A DNA stretch of 64,000 bases from Salinispora cortesiana (GCF_000484695.1 NZ_AXVR01000002.1:1-64000); one strand, 5' to 3'. Positions 51,386-61,366 are shown, counted from the first letter of the stretch. A program made the numbers and translations. Notes: generated by a model from the sequence alone, not told the origin.

Positions 51386-54300
51386 ATGTTTCGGTCGGTC
51401 GATGCCGCGACGATCCGCATGGCCGCTCACTCATGGCCCGACGGCCCAGCGCCGTGGCCGGACCGGAGCGACACCTCCGGAATCGGGGACTGGTTGCACG
51501 CGGCGTAGCGGAAGGTCGGCCTGGCCGAGGCTGTCTGGGCCGCCAGCCCTGAGTTCGCTGCTCGCGTAGAAGCCGTACTCGTCACAGGAAGCACTGGTCC
51601 GGACCGAGGGTGGCGGATGGCGCTGGCGCTGGCGCGGTACCTGGTTCGTGCGCAGCGGCGTGCGACGCCCTTCGGGTTGTTCTCGGGCGTGGCGACCCTG
51701 TGGTTCGACACGGTGGCTGCGGTGGTGCCGGCAGGGCAGCCGGCGATCCGGGTACGGCCGGACGCGAGTTGGCTAGCGTCCCTGATTGCGCGCCTCGAAG
51801 CTGACCCCGACGTGCGCCGCCGTTTGCCCGTGCAGGCAAACAAACTGGCGCTGGTGGAGGGGCCTCGGATCGTCGTGGCGCGCCGGCCGCACGCCTCCGC
51901 GAGCGCGGAGTCGACCTCGGTGAGGAACACCGAAGCGGTACGCCTGGCGGTGTCACTCGCCCCTGCCCCGTTGCCGTGGGCTGAGCTGGTCGACGCGGTC
52001 GCTGCTGCGTTTCCAGGCTTCCCACGCGCGTCCGCTAACGCGATGGTCGCCGGCTTGGTGGACCACGGAGTGTTGATCTCCGCTCTCCGACCACCATCGA
52101 CGTGCATGGACCCGATCAGGCATGTCCTGGACACCCTCGATGCGGCGTTCGACGGTGCTCCTGAGGGACAGCGAGCCCTTCGGGCCAAACTGTGCTCGCT
52201 GCATGGTCGTCTCGGTGGTACCAGCGCATGGCGCACGACGTACCTTCGTGGGCTCGCCGACGATATGCGCAGCGCGGCAACGGCCACCCAGCCGCTCGCG
52301 GTGGATCTTCAGCTCGCGGATCAGGTCGCCCTGCCGGAGCAGGTCGCCGCCGAGATCGCCGCATCGGTGGAGGTGCTACGACGGCTGACGCCAGATCCGG
52401 CGGGGCGGCCAGAGTGGTGTGCGTACCGGACCCGGTTCGTCGACCGCTACGGGATGACGGCAGTGGTGCCGCTCGCCCGGCTGGTAGATCCACTCGTGGG
52501 ATTGGGCTTCCCAGCACACTTCGACACCGTGGCCGACGCGCCTGCGGCTCTGATGTCCGGTCGTGACGAGCGCCTGCTCGCGATGGCTCAGCAGGCGGTG
52601 ATCGACGGTGCTCGTGAGGTGGTTCTCGATGACGCGGCCGTCGAACGGCTCGCCGGCACTGGCCAGGTCTCCGGGCCTGTCAGCCCTCACGTCGACGTCT
52701 CGGCAGAGGTCCGCTCGGTCTCGCTGGAGGCGCTGACCCAGGGACGGTTCACTGTCGCGCTGACCGGCATGGGCCGCTCGGCGATGGCGACGAGCGGGCG
52801 CTTTCTCGAAGGGCTGCCCTACACCGACCGAGAGTTGATGTGCCGGGAGTTCGCCCACCTTCCTGTCGCGGTCGCCGGGGCCATGCCGGCGCAGCTGAGC
52901 TTCCCGCCGCGGAAGCTACACAGCCAGAACGTGCTCAACTCCCGGCAGGTACTCCCGCGGCTTATCAGCCTCGCCGAGCACCGACCCGTGACCGAGAACG
53001 TCATTGACCTCGACGACCTCGGTGTGACCGCCGGCCGCGATCGGCTGGTGCTGGTGTCGATGTCGCGGCGGCGGGTGGTCGAGCCGACGGTGGCGCATGC
53101 TGCGGCCGTACACACGATGCCGCTGCTCGTCCGGTTTCTCCTGGAGCTGCCGCGAGCCACGGATGCCCGGCTGAAACCGTTCGACTGGGGTGCGGCTTCC
53201 TGCTTGCCGTTTCGACCCGCGCTGAGGTACGGCCGCGTCCTCCTGGTGGCGGCCCGGTGGCGCGTCGATCCGACGTCCCTGCCCGGTGCGAACGCAGGCG
53301 ATGGCGAATGGTTGACGGCCTGGGAGGCGCTGCGGACGAGGCTGCGGCTGCCGGCGTGGGTGCAGGTCGGCAACGGTGACCAGCGGCTTCGGCTCCACCT
53401 CGATCAGTCCATGGATCATGCCCTGCTTCGTGCCCACCTGGACGCCAGCGCCGGACCGGTAACCGTGGTGGACGCGGCGGGCCCAGAGGACTTCGGTTGG
53501 CTCTCCGGCCGCGCCCACGAGATCGTCGTGCCCGTCGCCTCGACGGTTGAGCCCGCTGCCGCGCCGGCTGCGGTGACCGAGCGCGGCGCATGGCCCCCGC
53601 CCGCTCCCCCCGAGCCGGTCATACCGGGTGCCAGTGGCCTGCTGTCCGCTTCGGTGGCCGTCGAGCCTTCGACGATGGAGCTGGTGGTGATGCGGGGGCT
53701 GCCCGCGCTGTTCGCCGACTGGCCCGCGCCGCCGCTGTGGTGGTTCGTGCGCATGCAACGCCCCACTCCGCATCTTCGACTACGACTGCACACCGATGAC
53801 TACGGCGACGCGGCGGTACGGGTCGGGCGGTGGGTCGCCGGGCTCCGACAGCAGCGCCTTGCCGGCGATTGGAGCCTGGACACGTACCATCCCGAGTCCG
53901 GTCGCTACGGCTGCGGCACCGCGCTGGCAGCGGCCGAGATGTTGTTCGCCGCTGATTCCACCGCAGCCCTGGCACAGCTGGTTGCGCAGCCTGAGTCTGG
54001 GATCGATCGGCGGACACTGACCGCCCAGAGCATGGTCGATCTAGCCGCCTCGATGCTCGGCAGCCGCACCGCCGGGTGCGAGTGGCTGGTGGCGCGCCCC
54101 GAGCAGACCGGGCAGGCACCGGTCCAGCGAGACGTGCTGCGCCAAGCGGTCACCCTCGACCCGAGCGAACTTCCCGAGCCCATCCAGCATGCATGGCAGG
54201 AACGCTCCAAGGCCGCAAACCGTTACGCCGCCGAACTGTCCGCCGTCGCCGGCCCGCTCACCCCCGCCTCGGTGCTCACGTCGCTGATACACCTGCACGT

Positions 54301-54415
54301 CGTTCGCGCTCTCGGCCCCGACGAAGAAGCCGAACAGCTCACGTACCGGTTGGCCCGCCATATCGCGCTGGCGGCGGTGCGCCGCCGGGTGCGCGCCGAA
54401 GGAGCGTCCCGATGA
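51386..54415 (+). pseudogene. LanB lanthipeptide dehydratase interrupted by an amber codon
   Basis: ATG 51386 has an ideal GGAGG. The frame encodes about 1,010 codons but has TAG at 51506-51508 (codon 41), in GDWLHAA-stop-RKVGLAEAVW, where LanB proteins have Trp (TGG). Beyond it the frame is intact to 54415: the glutamylation domain (ARYLVRAQRRATPFGLFSGV, RFLEGLPYTDRELMCREFAH) and from about residue 750 the SpaB_C elimination domain (WWFVRMQRPTPHLRLRLHTD, YHPESGRYGCGTALAAAEML). Restart at ATG 51617 would lose about 77 residues. It is a recent nonsense mutation, a sequencing error, or needs suppression. LanC overlaps by 4 nt. Confidence 0.88.
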
Positions 54416-55674
54416 CCGCAACACTGATGAGGACACCGTTGCTACGGGCGGCCGAGACGATGGCCGCATGCATCACCGACACCCTGACCGAGCCGCCGCC
54501 CCCGGACTTCGGAGCGAACGACTACGGGCCACGCAGTACCCGCTGGTACGCCCAGTCGCTGTCCCGGGGCGCCGCCGGGGTGGCACTCCTGCACGGGGCG
54601 CGAGCGCAAACAGGACACGGCGGGTGGGAACCGGTCCATGCATGGCTGCGACGCGCGACCGCTGACACCCTGAACAACGGCAGCGGAGCCGGACTCTGGT
54701 TCGGCGCACCCGCTGTCACCCACGCACTGACCATCGCCATGCCGCACGCCCGCCCGGCAGCCCTGGACGTGCTTGATCATGCCTTCGATGACCTGGTGGA
54801 ATGCCGTCTGGCCGCTGCCACAGCACGCCTCGCGGCGGGTTCCCGGCCTTCGCTGTCGGAGTTCGACCTCGTACGTGGGCTGACGGGCCTGGGAGCCCAC
54901 CTGCTGCGCCGCGCCCCGGACGGACCTTTGCTCCGGCGGGTGCTGGCGTACCTGGTTCGGCTGACCGAGCCGGTGCACACCGACGACGCTGCGGGCCGGT
55001 TCGCGCCGGGGTGGTGGAGCGCAGACGCAGCCGACCGCGAAGGTTCGGAGCAGGGCGGGCATGCCAACGTCGGCATGGCGCACGGCATCGCCGGCCCTTT
55101 GGCCCTCCTGGCTCTGGCGATGCGGCAGGACATCCGGGTGTCGGGGCACGCGGAGGCGATCCGCCGGATCTGCACGTGGCTCGACTGCTGGCAGCAGGCG
55201 AGCCCTGCGGGCCCGTGGTGGCCAGAGAAGATCACCGTCGCGGAGTTGCACGCCGGAAAGCCCTCCATCAGCGGACCGGCGCGGCCGTCCTGGTGCTACG
55301 GCATCCCTGGAGTCGCCCGCGCCCAGCAGTTGGCCGGGATCGCCCTCGACGACCCTGCCCGGCACGAGGCGGCAGAAGAGGTCCTGACCCGCTGCCTGGC
55401 CGACCCCCTCCAACTCAACCGGATCGTCGATCCGTCGCTGTGTCACGGCTGGGCAGGACTTGCCGCTACGGCCTGGTACACCGCCGCCGACGCCCGCACC
55501 ACCAGCCTCCAGAAACAGCTGCCCCAGATCGTGCGCCTGCTGATCCAGCACGCCACGGACACCACCCCGGCACGATCCGGCTTGATCACAGGCCCCGCCG
55601 GAATCGCACTCACCCTGCATACCGTCGCGACCGGCACCGACGTCCGCTGGGCCACCAGCCTGCTGATCAACTAG
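54412..55674 (+). CDS. LanC-family lanthipeptide cyclase
   Basis: This 420-aa protein starts at ATG 54412, overlapping LanB by 4 nt. Zinc ligands and catalytic features are present: NVGMAHGIAGPLALL (His, about 222), RPSWCYGIPGVARAQQLAGI (Cys, about 293) and SLCHGWAGLAATAWY (Cys-His, about 343). Seven GxxG-type repeats of the alpha-toroid are visible, ending with GLITGPAGIALTLH. It adds precursor thiols to dehydrated Ser/Thr to form lanthionine rings. It looks fully intact although the partner dehydratase is interrupted. Confidence 0.92.
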   Translation: MTATLMRTPLLRAAETMAACITDTLTEPPPPDFGANDYGPRSTRWYAQSLSRGAAGVALLHGARAQTGHGGWEPVHAWLRRATADTLNNGSGAGLWFGAPAVTHALTIAMPHARPAALDVLDHAFDDLVECRLAAATARLAAGSRPSLSEFDLVRGLTGLGAHLLRRAPDGPLLRRVLAYLVRLTEPVHTDDAAGRFAPGWWSADAADREGSEQGGHANVGMAHGIAGPLALLALAMRQDIRVSGHAEAIRRICTWLDCWQQASPAGPWWPEKITVAELHAGKPSISGPARPSWCYGIPGVARAQQLAGIALDDPARHEAAEEVLTRCLADPLQLNRIVDPSLCHGWAGLAATAWYTAADARTTSLQKQLPQIVRLLIQHATDTTPARSGLITGPAGIALTLHTVATGTDVRWATSLLIN

Positions 55675-55688
55675 ACAAGGAGAGCGTC

Positions 55689-56792
55689 GTGGATCTCGAT
55701 TCCGAACCCGACACCGAGCCACCAAGCCTGGCGCCGGCGAGCCGATGGCGCCAGCTCAACCTGACTTTCTCGGACTGGCAGGCCGCTGAGGATTTCGCCG
55801 CAACGCGGCTCGCCTCTGAGCTCACCGCTGCGGAAGACCACCGGGCGATTACCGCCTTCTGGTTTATCCGTAAGAGCGAGACGTGGCGGCTGCGGCTACT
55901 GCCCGGCGACCAGCTCGCCCAGGTCTATGCCCTCCTCGCCTCCATCACCGACGACGAGTGCATCCGCGGTGTCACGGAGCCCGTCTACCGCCCGGAGGCG
56001 TACGTCTTCGGCGGGGACCAGGCCATGACGATCGCCCACACCCTCTTCCACGCCGACAGCCGCCACATCCTCGGCCATCTCGCCACCGCCGGCGGCACCC
56101 ACCGGCGTGAACTCGGCGTCCTGCTCGCCACTCGCCTCATGCGCGCCGCCGGACTGGAGTTCTCCGAGCAGGGCGACGTCTGGCGGCTTCTCAACTCCCG
56201 CCGGCACCAACCGAACGCCCCCACGCCGAGCCCCAGGCTCGTCGTGGCCGTGCAGCGCCTGATCACCGCAGCCGACGACACGGCCGGAAGCCCTCTGGTC
56301 ATCACCCCGCCATGGCCACAAGCCCACGAGCAGGCGGGCGGGGAACTCGGCTTCCTCGACCGGCACGGGGCGCTGACCCGTGACCTACGCGAGGTGCTGA
56401 CCCACCACCTTCTGTTCCTGTTCAACCGGCTCGGCATCTCCGCCGCTGACACCTGGCTACTCGCGACGGCGGCCGTGACCGTCACCTTCCACCACCAGTT
56501 CGACACCCCATCCGGCTATCAACCCGCCGCCAAGATCGGAAGTAGGGTCAACGCAGTGAACACTTCCCCCACCGCACCGGGAACGTCGAGTGCCGCGACG
56601 CTCCGCGAACAACTCGCCAGCACGCTCGAACAGCGCGGCCACATCTGCTCCGCCGCCGTCGCGTACGCGTTCCGTACGGTGCCCCGCGAGCAGTTCCTCC
56701 CCGGCGTCGACCTGGAAACCGTGTACAAGATCCTCAACGGGTTGAACACACAGGTCAGGCCCCTGAGGTGCCGAGGACTATTTGTGGATTGA
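55689..56792 (+). CDS. Thiopeptide-type SpaB_C-like protein fused to a truncated FxLD methyltransferase
   Basis: This 367-aa protein starts at GTG 55689 behind AAGGAGAG. Residues about 15-280 match the stand-alone thiopeptide-type bacteriocin domain (RWRQLNLTFSDWQAAEDFAA, FWFIRKSETWRLRLLP, VYRPEAYVFGGDQAMTIAHT LFHADS). After GTG 56556 the same frame begins like the FxLD-system protein methyltransferase (LREQLASTLEQRGHICSAAV AYAFRTVPREQFLPGVDLET VY), then breaks off after about 60 residues into unrelated sequence and stops. So the methyltransferase has lost its SAM-binding domain. Normally these are two genes; the fusion probably results from loss of the intervening stop. Confidence 0.8.
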   Translation: MDLDSEPDTEPPSLAPASRWRQLNLTFSDWQAAEDFAATRLASELTAAEDHRAITAFWFIRKSETWRLRLLPGDQLAQVYALLASITDDECIRGVTEPVYRPEAYVFGGDQAMTIAHTLFHADSRHILGHLATAGGTHRRELGVLLATRLMRAAGLEFSEQGDVWRLLNSRRHQPNAPTPSPRLVVAVQRLITAADDTAGSPLVITPPWPQAHEQAGGELGFLDRHGALTRDLREVLTHHLLFLFNRLGISAADTWLLATAAVTVTFHHQFDTPSGYQPAAKIGSRVNAVNTSPTAPGTSSAATLREQLASTLEQRGHICSAAVAYAFRTVPREQFLPGVDLETVYKILNGLNTQVRPLRCRGLFVD

Positions 56793-56864
56793 TCTTGAAG
56801 CTGTTTTCGCAGCTCATGTGGGCCGCAATGGACGCGACGTGGATTCTCCGGCGGCTGGCCGAGC

Positions 56865-57184
56865 CTATCCATCCGAGTCGTCGTCCAGCGCCTCCTCGAT
56901 GCGCTGGTTGACGCTGACCTCATGGCCATCGATGCACTCGCCATACACCTTGAGCAGCATGTCGACTGAGCGCCCAGCGCGGTCCGCGACATCGGGCGCG
57001 CCGGGACGCCCTGGTTCAGCCAGAACGACCCCGACGCGCGCCTCAGGTCGTATGGCCGCCCCCCATCGGGGACGCCACCTGAGCCGGAGTCAGCGCGAAC
57101 TCCCGGGCTGCCTGCCAGACCCGGGAGTAGGTCGAAGCGGCCACCACGTTGCCCCTTTCGCTGCGGAGCAGCCGGTCACCCTTC
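56865..57184 (-). pseudogene. Remnant of a tyrosine integrase C-terminus
   Basis: On the minus strand, GDRLLRSERGNVVAASTYSR VWQAAREFALTPAQVASPMG is followed in a second frame by GRPYDLRRASGSFWLNQGVP, then in a third by DVADRAGRSVDMLLKVYGEC IDGHEVSVNQRIEEALDDDS and a stop at 56865. These are successive parts of the phage-type integrase catalytic domain, including the final VYxxC region, but frames change at least twice and the His/Arg box is damaged. It lies exactly where the lanthipeptide methyltransferase is cut, so an old insertion probably truncated that gene. Confidence 0.75.
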
Positions 57185-57194
57185 GCCGCGAGGG

Positions 57195-57563
57195 TCAATT
57201 TGTGTCGGATGGGCGGGAGCGCGCCAATAGGTAGCCGGCGTAGGCGGCGAGCGCAACGGCTGCTAACACGGCAGGGGGCCCGGTGAGTGCACGCTTGCTG
57301 CTGCGGGTGGACAGCGCGGCGCCGAAGGATTGGTCGGCCAATAGTGACCAGCGCGACCGCCAGGACAGGGCCGATCCGGTCGACAGCGCGGAGCCGACGG
57401 ACAGGATCGATCCGGCCGAGCCGATACTGGCGATGGAGGCGATCGAGCCAACACTGCCGATGGACAGCACCGAGCCGTGGGAGCCAATCGACAGTACGGA
57501 GTCCGTGGACCACAGTGACAGCCGCGAGGAGCCGGTAGAGGTCATGGGCGGATTATGCGGCAT
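57195..57563 (-). CDS. Ser/Gly/Ile-repeat protein with C-terminal membrane helix
   Basis: In this 122-aa protein, residues about 10-75 are a run of SxxSIGS-type units (STDSVLSIGSHGSVLSIGSV, GSIASIASIGSAGSILSVGS). The C-terminus has VLAAVALAAYAGYLLARSR, one membrane helix with a basic end. Similar short proteins occur in actinomycetes but I know of no function. The periodic Ser/Gly/Leu pattern could form a helix surface or an amyloid-like stack. The start is uncertain: ATG 57563 or 57545, neither with a strong ribosome binding site. Confidence 0.6.
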   Translation of the reverse strand: MPHNPPMTSTGSSRLSLWSTDSVLSIGSHGSVLSIGSVGSIASIASIGSAGSILSVGSALSTGSALSWRSRWSLLADQSFGAALSTRSSKRALTGPPAVLAAVALAAYAGYLLARSRPSDTN

Positions 57564-57698
57564 ACCGGTGATACTCGCGGCTTATTGGAGCTGACGCACA
57601 CACGTCTGACTGACCACTCTCGCGAGATCCGAAACTCCGGGGCGTCACGCGGCCCGGCAAAGCCAAGACGCAGAGGGGCCGGTGCGGGAGAGTCGAGT

Positions 57699-57764
57699 AT
57701 GGACAAGATCTATATGATGATGTGGCGGCAACTGCTGAAGCCGTCGTACGGGGAGGTGCCATGA
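57699..57764 (+). CDS. Small ORF (21 aa) coupled to the membrane protein
   Basis: ATG 57699 has CGGGAGAG 6 nt upstream and encodes MDKIYMMMWRQLLKPSYGEV P. It ends in ATGA, overlapping the next start by 4 nt. It may be a translated leader that couples expression of the membrane protein. The evidence is only the ribosome binding site and the overlap. Confidence 0.4.
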   Translation: MDKIYMMMWRQLLKPSYGEVP

Positions 57765-58204
57765 TCAATCGGGCTGTCCGGCACTTTGTGGGTGCGGTTG
57801 CGGCCTGTTCGCTCTTCGTTGCGCAGGCGGTCGTCGCCTACATAGGGCTGTTCGGATATGCGGTGTTGACCGATGCACCACTAGGTAGTCCGATAGCTGG
57901 GCTGACGACGATGCTGCTTGCTATCGTGCTGGGTGCCGGCTTGGTGCCGCTGCTGTTCTTGCCGGCCAGTCTGGTCGGCGAGATAGCCACGAAGCGCGGA
58001 CGCCTTTCCCTGAAGTTGCTGATCACGATCGCGGTCGCCGCCACGCTGGCCTCGATCTACGTTGCTGTCATGGCGGTAGCAGCCGGCACGTCGGCCGCTA
58101 GCACGGGTTTGGCGTGCCTCTGCGGCGTGGCCGCTGTGCTAGGACCCACCGTGGTCTACGTCCTCGTGGCGCACGCCATGTTGCGGGCGAATCCGATCCG
58201 GTGA
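57761..58204 (+). CDS. Four-helix integral membrane protein
   Basis: This 147-aa protein starts at ATG 57761 behind GGGGAGG. Hydrophobic helices are at about 10-35, 45-72, 84-112 and 117-140 (VGAVAACSLFVAQAVVAYIG; GLTTMLLAIVLGAGLVPLLF; LITIAVAATLASIYVAVMAV; LCGVAAVLGPTVVYVLVAHA), with few loop residues. No family is recognised. It lies in the cytoplasmic membrane and its role is unknown. Confidence 0.7.
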   Translation: MINRAVRHFVGAVAACSLFVAQAVVAYIGLFGYAVLTDAPLGSPIAGLTTMLLAIVLGAGLVPLLFLPASLVGEIATKRGRLSLKLLITIAVAATLASIYVAVMAVAAGTSAASTGLACLCGVAAVLGPTVVYVLVAHAMLRANPIR

Positions 58205-58427
58205 CGCTTCCACTCGCCGGCATCAGCCTCGGTTAGCGCCTGGTCGGAGCCACCGCACTCCCGGGCCAGCACGCAGCGCTAGTGGGGCACAGCCCGGACG
58301 CGCTGCCCCGGTCTGGCGCTACGCGGTCTCGACTCGACAGGCCCGGCCCGGCCAAGACGCATGAATCGCCCATTTGATGACTATCATCCCCGAGGAGGGC
58401 AAATAGTCGTCAATGTGATGGGAAATC

Positions 58428-59728
58428 ATGAACAAGAGCGCAAAGGTGGCTAATACCCGCGCCGCCGCGACCGCCGCGACCGCCGCAGTCGCCGCCGCCA
58501 CCGCATTCGTGATGATGGGCAACGTGGTCAGCGCCGCGCCCGTCGGCCCGATCGACCCCGTCCAGGCCACCGAAGGATTTCTGGTCATGACGGAGGGAAA
58601 CGCGACCTTGATCGGTACGGAGAACGAGGGGACGCTCGCCGTCGGTGGAAACCTCGCATTTGGGCAGTACCAGTTGGCCGTGGTGAGCGCGGGAAACTTC
58701 TTCGCCCCCGGCGATAACCTCCCGACGGCGCTCGTGGTTGACGGGCAGGTGGACTTTGCGAACAGTGTGGCCAGCACCCGCCTCCAGGTCCTGCAGAATG
58801 GATACGCCAAGATCGGAAACCTGAACGACACCTTCGTCCGGAATGTTGACACCAACAACGCACCGGCGAACACGCGGATCCTGCCGATCAATAGCTACGA
58901 CGCCTCGCCCCGGATCGAACTCGTCACCAGCCAGCCGGAAACGAGTGTCGGGCCGGTCTCGGTGATCGACTTTGCCGAGGCGTTCCAGACCTTCCGGTCG
59001 AACTCCACCGAACTCGCGACGTGCCAGAACACCGTCGTGCTGCGGGACCCGAACGGCGACCCGATCTCCTCCCCCATCCCACCTAGAACCAACGCCGTCA
59101 TCAACCTGAGCGCGAACACCACCAACGTGCTGAACATCAACTCGACCGATCTGGACAACATCGGCATCCTGACCTTCGCCGACCAGCCGACCGCAGACAG
59201 ACCGTTGTTGGTCAACGTCAACACCACCGACGCGGGGGACACCTTCGACTGGATCGCACCGAACTTCGCCCGGGCATCGGCGGGCCCGAAGCCCGCTTCA
59301 TCCTGTTCAACTTTCCCACCGCCACCGCCCTCACCCTCGCGTCCGGCGGGGCCACGGTCGAAGGAACGATCTACGCGCCGCGGGCCGACTTCACCGATCT
59401 TGATCAGAGCAACACCGAAGGCAGCATCATCGCGCGCACCCTGGAGCACCGCGGCGGGGAAATCCACGACTACCCCTTCAGCACGACGCTCGCCTGTGAC
59501 AGTGCTTCCCCGACGGCCAGCCCGACCGCCACACCGTCCGGCACGCCGACCACCGATCCGACGGTGACCCCGACCGTCACGCCAAGCCCGACCGGGACCG
59601 GCCTACCAATCACCGGATCGTCCAGCGGGTCAGTGCTCTTCGTCGGCGGCCTGGCCGTGCTGACCGGAACAGTCTTCCTGCTCACAATCAGTCTCACGCA
59701 CCGGCGGCGGCGCAACGCCGGAAGCTGA
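58428..59728 (+). pseudogene. Choice-of-anchor-A surface protein with LPxTG-like end, frameshifted
   Basis: It starts at ATG 58428 with a signal peptide (residues 1-36, ending SAAP). The choice-of-anchor-A domain follows (EGFLVMTEGNATLIGTENEG TLAVGGNLAFGQYQL). At about 59,271-59,275 the coding frame shifts by -1: the first frame runs into Pro/Arg-rich nonsense to 59567, while the second continues naturally as GIGGPEARFILFNFPTATAL ... GGATVEGTIYAPRADFTDLD, a Thr/Pro stalk, then GLPITG, a membrane helix and RRRRNAGS. One base missing in the GCCCGGGC run explains it. Without the shift it is a wall-anchored protein of about 433 aa. Possibly a sequencing error. Confidence 0.75.
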
Positions 59729-59850
59729 GCGCTTGTCGGGCGGGCGAGAGTGCCGCCCGACACCCAATCCACCCCAGCGGCCCGCCGGGCGCGGCACCGC
59801 CGTAGGTGCGGCGAGAGCACGGCGACCGGCACTCACGCCGGCACCGCACG

Positions 59851-59886
59851 AACGATGGCCTGGGTAGCGATGCCCAGGCCATCGTT
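59851..59886. terminator. 14-bp hairpin between 59.7 and 60.1 kb
   Basis: AACGATGGCCTGGG (59851-59864) pairs perfectly with CCCAGGCCATCGTT (59873-59886) around an 8-nt loop, 120 nt beyond the surface-protein stop. It is a probable terminator for that gene. The remainder of the 410-nt gap to 60138 holds no supported gene. Confidence 0.65.
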
Positions 59887-60138
59887 CTGCCCGGCGTATC
59901 TGGTACAGAGCAACCATTGACGGACGAGAGGTGTCCAGTTAGCTTTCTACCCCTTATCCTCGATTTCACTCCCTATCACAAGTACCGTCCCTAAATGCAC
60001 ACATACCGCCCCCAAGCCGCACACCTTCCACCCCTGAGCCGCACGCTGACCACTCCTGACCCGCTCTGCCGCCACCGCGACGGCGACGACACCTGGCGTG
60101 GGGCTTCTTTGAGCACCAGAATCGGTACGGTGTAGCGC

Positions 60139-60711
60139 ATGATCCTGCCTGCGAGTCGCACGAGCGCGGAGGCGCACCTCTACATGGACCTGCGGCCCTG
60201 CGCCTGCGGGGAGGCACGGTTCGACCGGCAGAGTGCGGTCGTGGCGCTCGAGGACGGCGACCTGGCGTCCCGCTACAGCGGCCCCTGCCCCGCCTGCGGC
60301 CGGGCCCGCGAGTTCACCTTCCGACTGCCCGCCGAGCCCACCCTGGCTGCCGGAGCCCTTCGACCCGCAGCCGCCCCGTCCGGCGGCTTCCACTACGGCG
60401 CGGCCGAGCCGTCGCAGCTCCTCGACCCCGGCGAGTGGCTCTGGGCGGCCGACGCGTACGCCAGGTCGGTGCCGGCGGGCAGGGCGACCGTGGAGGCGGG
60501 GCAGCGAGCCCAGGCGACGCTACTCCGGGCCGTCGCGGCCCTCGACGAGGTACTCAAGTTCGTCCCGCCCGGCGCGGAGACCGTGCCGGCCAGCGCTTTC
60601 ACCAGCGAACGGGGGCGTGACCTACGCCGACGGGACCCGGGCCGTTTCCGGCGCGACCGGTTGGCCGCGGTTCGCGACGCCTACACCGGGATGCTGCCGC
60701 CGGTCGGTTGA
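60139..60711 (+). CDS. Zinc-ribbon-containing protein of unknown function
   Basis: This 190-aa protein has two cysteine pairs, RPCACGEARFD and GPCPACGRAREF, that fit one zinc ribbon within residues about 20-60; the rest is helical (RATVEAGQRAQATLLRAVAA LDEVLKF). The ATG 60139 start has no clear ribosome binding site; ATG 60184, with GGAGG 11 nt upstream, is a good alternative. Its 3' end overlaps the convergent gene by 31 nt. It is associated here with ESX-region genes. No family is recognised. Confidence 0.65.
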   Translation: MILPASRTSAEAHLYMDLRPCACGEARFDRQSAVVALEDGDLASRYSGPCPACGRAREFTFRLPAEPTLAAGALRPAAAPSGGFHYGAAEPSQLLDPGEWLWAADAYARSVPAGRATVEAGQRAQATLLRAVAALDEVLKFVPPGAETVPASAFTSERGRDLRRRDPGRFRRDRLAAVRDAYTGMLPPVG

Positions 60712-61343
60712 GCCGGATCGCGGCGGGCCTCGTCCAGGCAGGCGGCGAACGCCCCGACCAGCAGGGGCAGCGTGGTCAGGAACTCACGCAGCACATACCG
60801 GGGGTTGTGCTCGCGGGCATCCGCCACCTCGGCTCGGGCACCGGCGTCGGCGAATGCCGTGCAGACCTCCCAGAGGTTGGCGCCGGTGCTGCTCCACTGC
60901 CACACGTCGTGGGCCAGCGCGGGTAGCCGCAGCACCGGGGCGGCGCCGAAGATTCCGATGCCGTAGTGCAGCGGGTCGTCCGGGGTGTTACCCAGCGACA
61001 CCATGAGCGGCAGCACCCGGTACGCGCGCGCGAAGTCCTCCAGATCCGGCGCGTCCAGGTCGATCTCCAGCAGGAGGCCCTCCTCCAGGAACTCCGTGAC
61101 GAATCGACTTGGGTCGACCACACCGATCTGCTCGGCGGCCTCGATCACCGCGGCCCGGTTCCAGGTCTCGCCGGGTCGGTCCACCGGGCAGTGCGCCGCA
61201 GCCCACACCCCGAAGGCTTGCGGGTCGGGCATGGTTATCGAGAACCGGCCGATGCTCAACGCGTTGTACTTCATCGGGGCGCCGACGCTCGGGAAGAACT
61301 CCCCGGTGTAGCGCCCCACCGGCAGGATCAACGGCTCGACCAT
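60681..61343 (-). CDS. ESX-region protein of unknown function, paralogue 1
   Basis: This 220-aa protein starts at ATG 61343 behind GAGGAA. Blocks: EPLILPVGRYTGEFFPSVGA, FGVWAAAHCP, EFLEEGLLLEIDLDAPDLED FARAYRVLPLMVSLGN and VWQWSSTGANLWEVCTAFAD. The C-terminal half of the neighbouring gene shares the plan (LLPVGQFFGTFYPTAGSPER, LWALAHG, GLLAEGLLVEVASAEAVEFA RRHRVGARLLGLGN, LWAMCQAL), so they are tandem paralogues. Both are soluble and helical. They may be chaperone- or immunity-like partners of the calpain-type domain, which is a guess from position. Confidence 0.7.
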   Translation of the reverse strand: MVEPLILPVGRYTGEFFPSVGAPMKYNALSIGRFSITMPDPQAFGVWAAAHCPVDRPGETWNRAAVIEAAEQIGVVDPSRFVTEFLEEGLLLEIDLDAPDLEDFARAYRVLPLMVSLGNTPDDPLHYGIGIFGAAPVLRLPALAHDVWQWSSTGANLWEVCTAFADAGARAEVADAREHNPRYVLREFLTTLPLLVGAFAACLDEARRDPAQPTGGSIPV

Positions 61344-61366
61344 CGTGGGGTTCCTCGTCGTGTCGG

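Noticed and set aside
51506..51508. Recoded stop (read-through) in LanB
   Set aside because: No conserved context or downstream structure is apparent, and the family has an ordinary Trp there. Point mutation or error is simpler.
59265..59280. Programmed frameshift in the choice-of-anchor-A gene
   Set aside because: No X XXY YYZ heptamer is present at the shift. The zero frame runs on for 100 nonsense residues instead of stopping, so a lost base is more likely.
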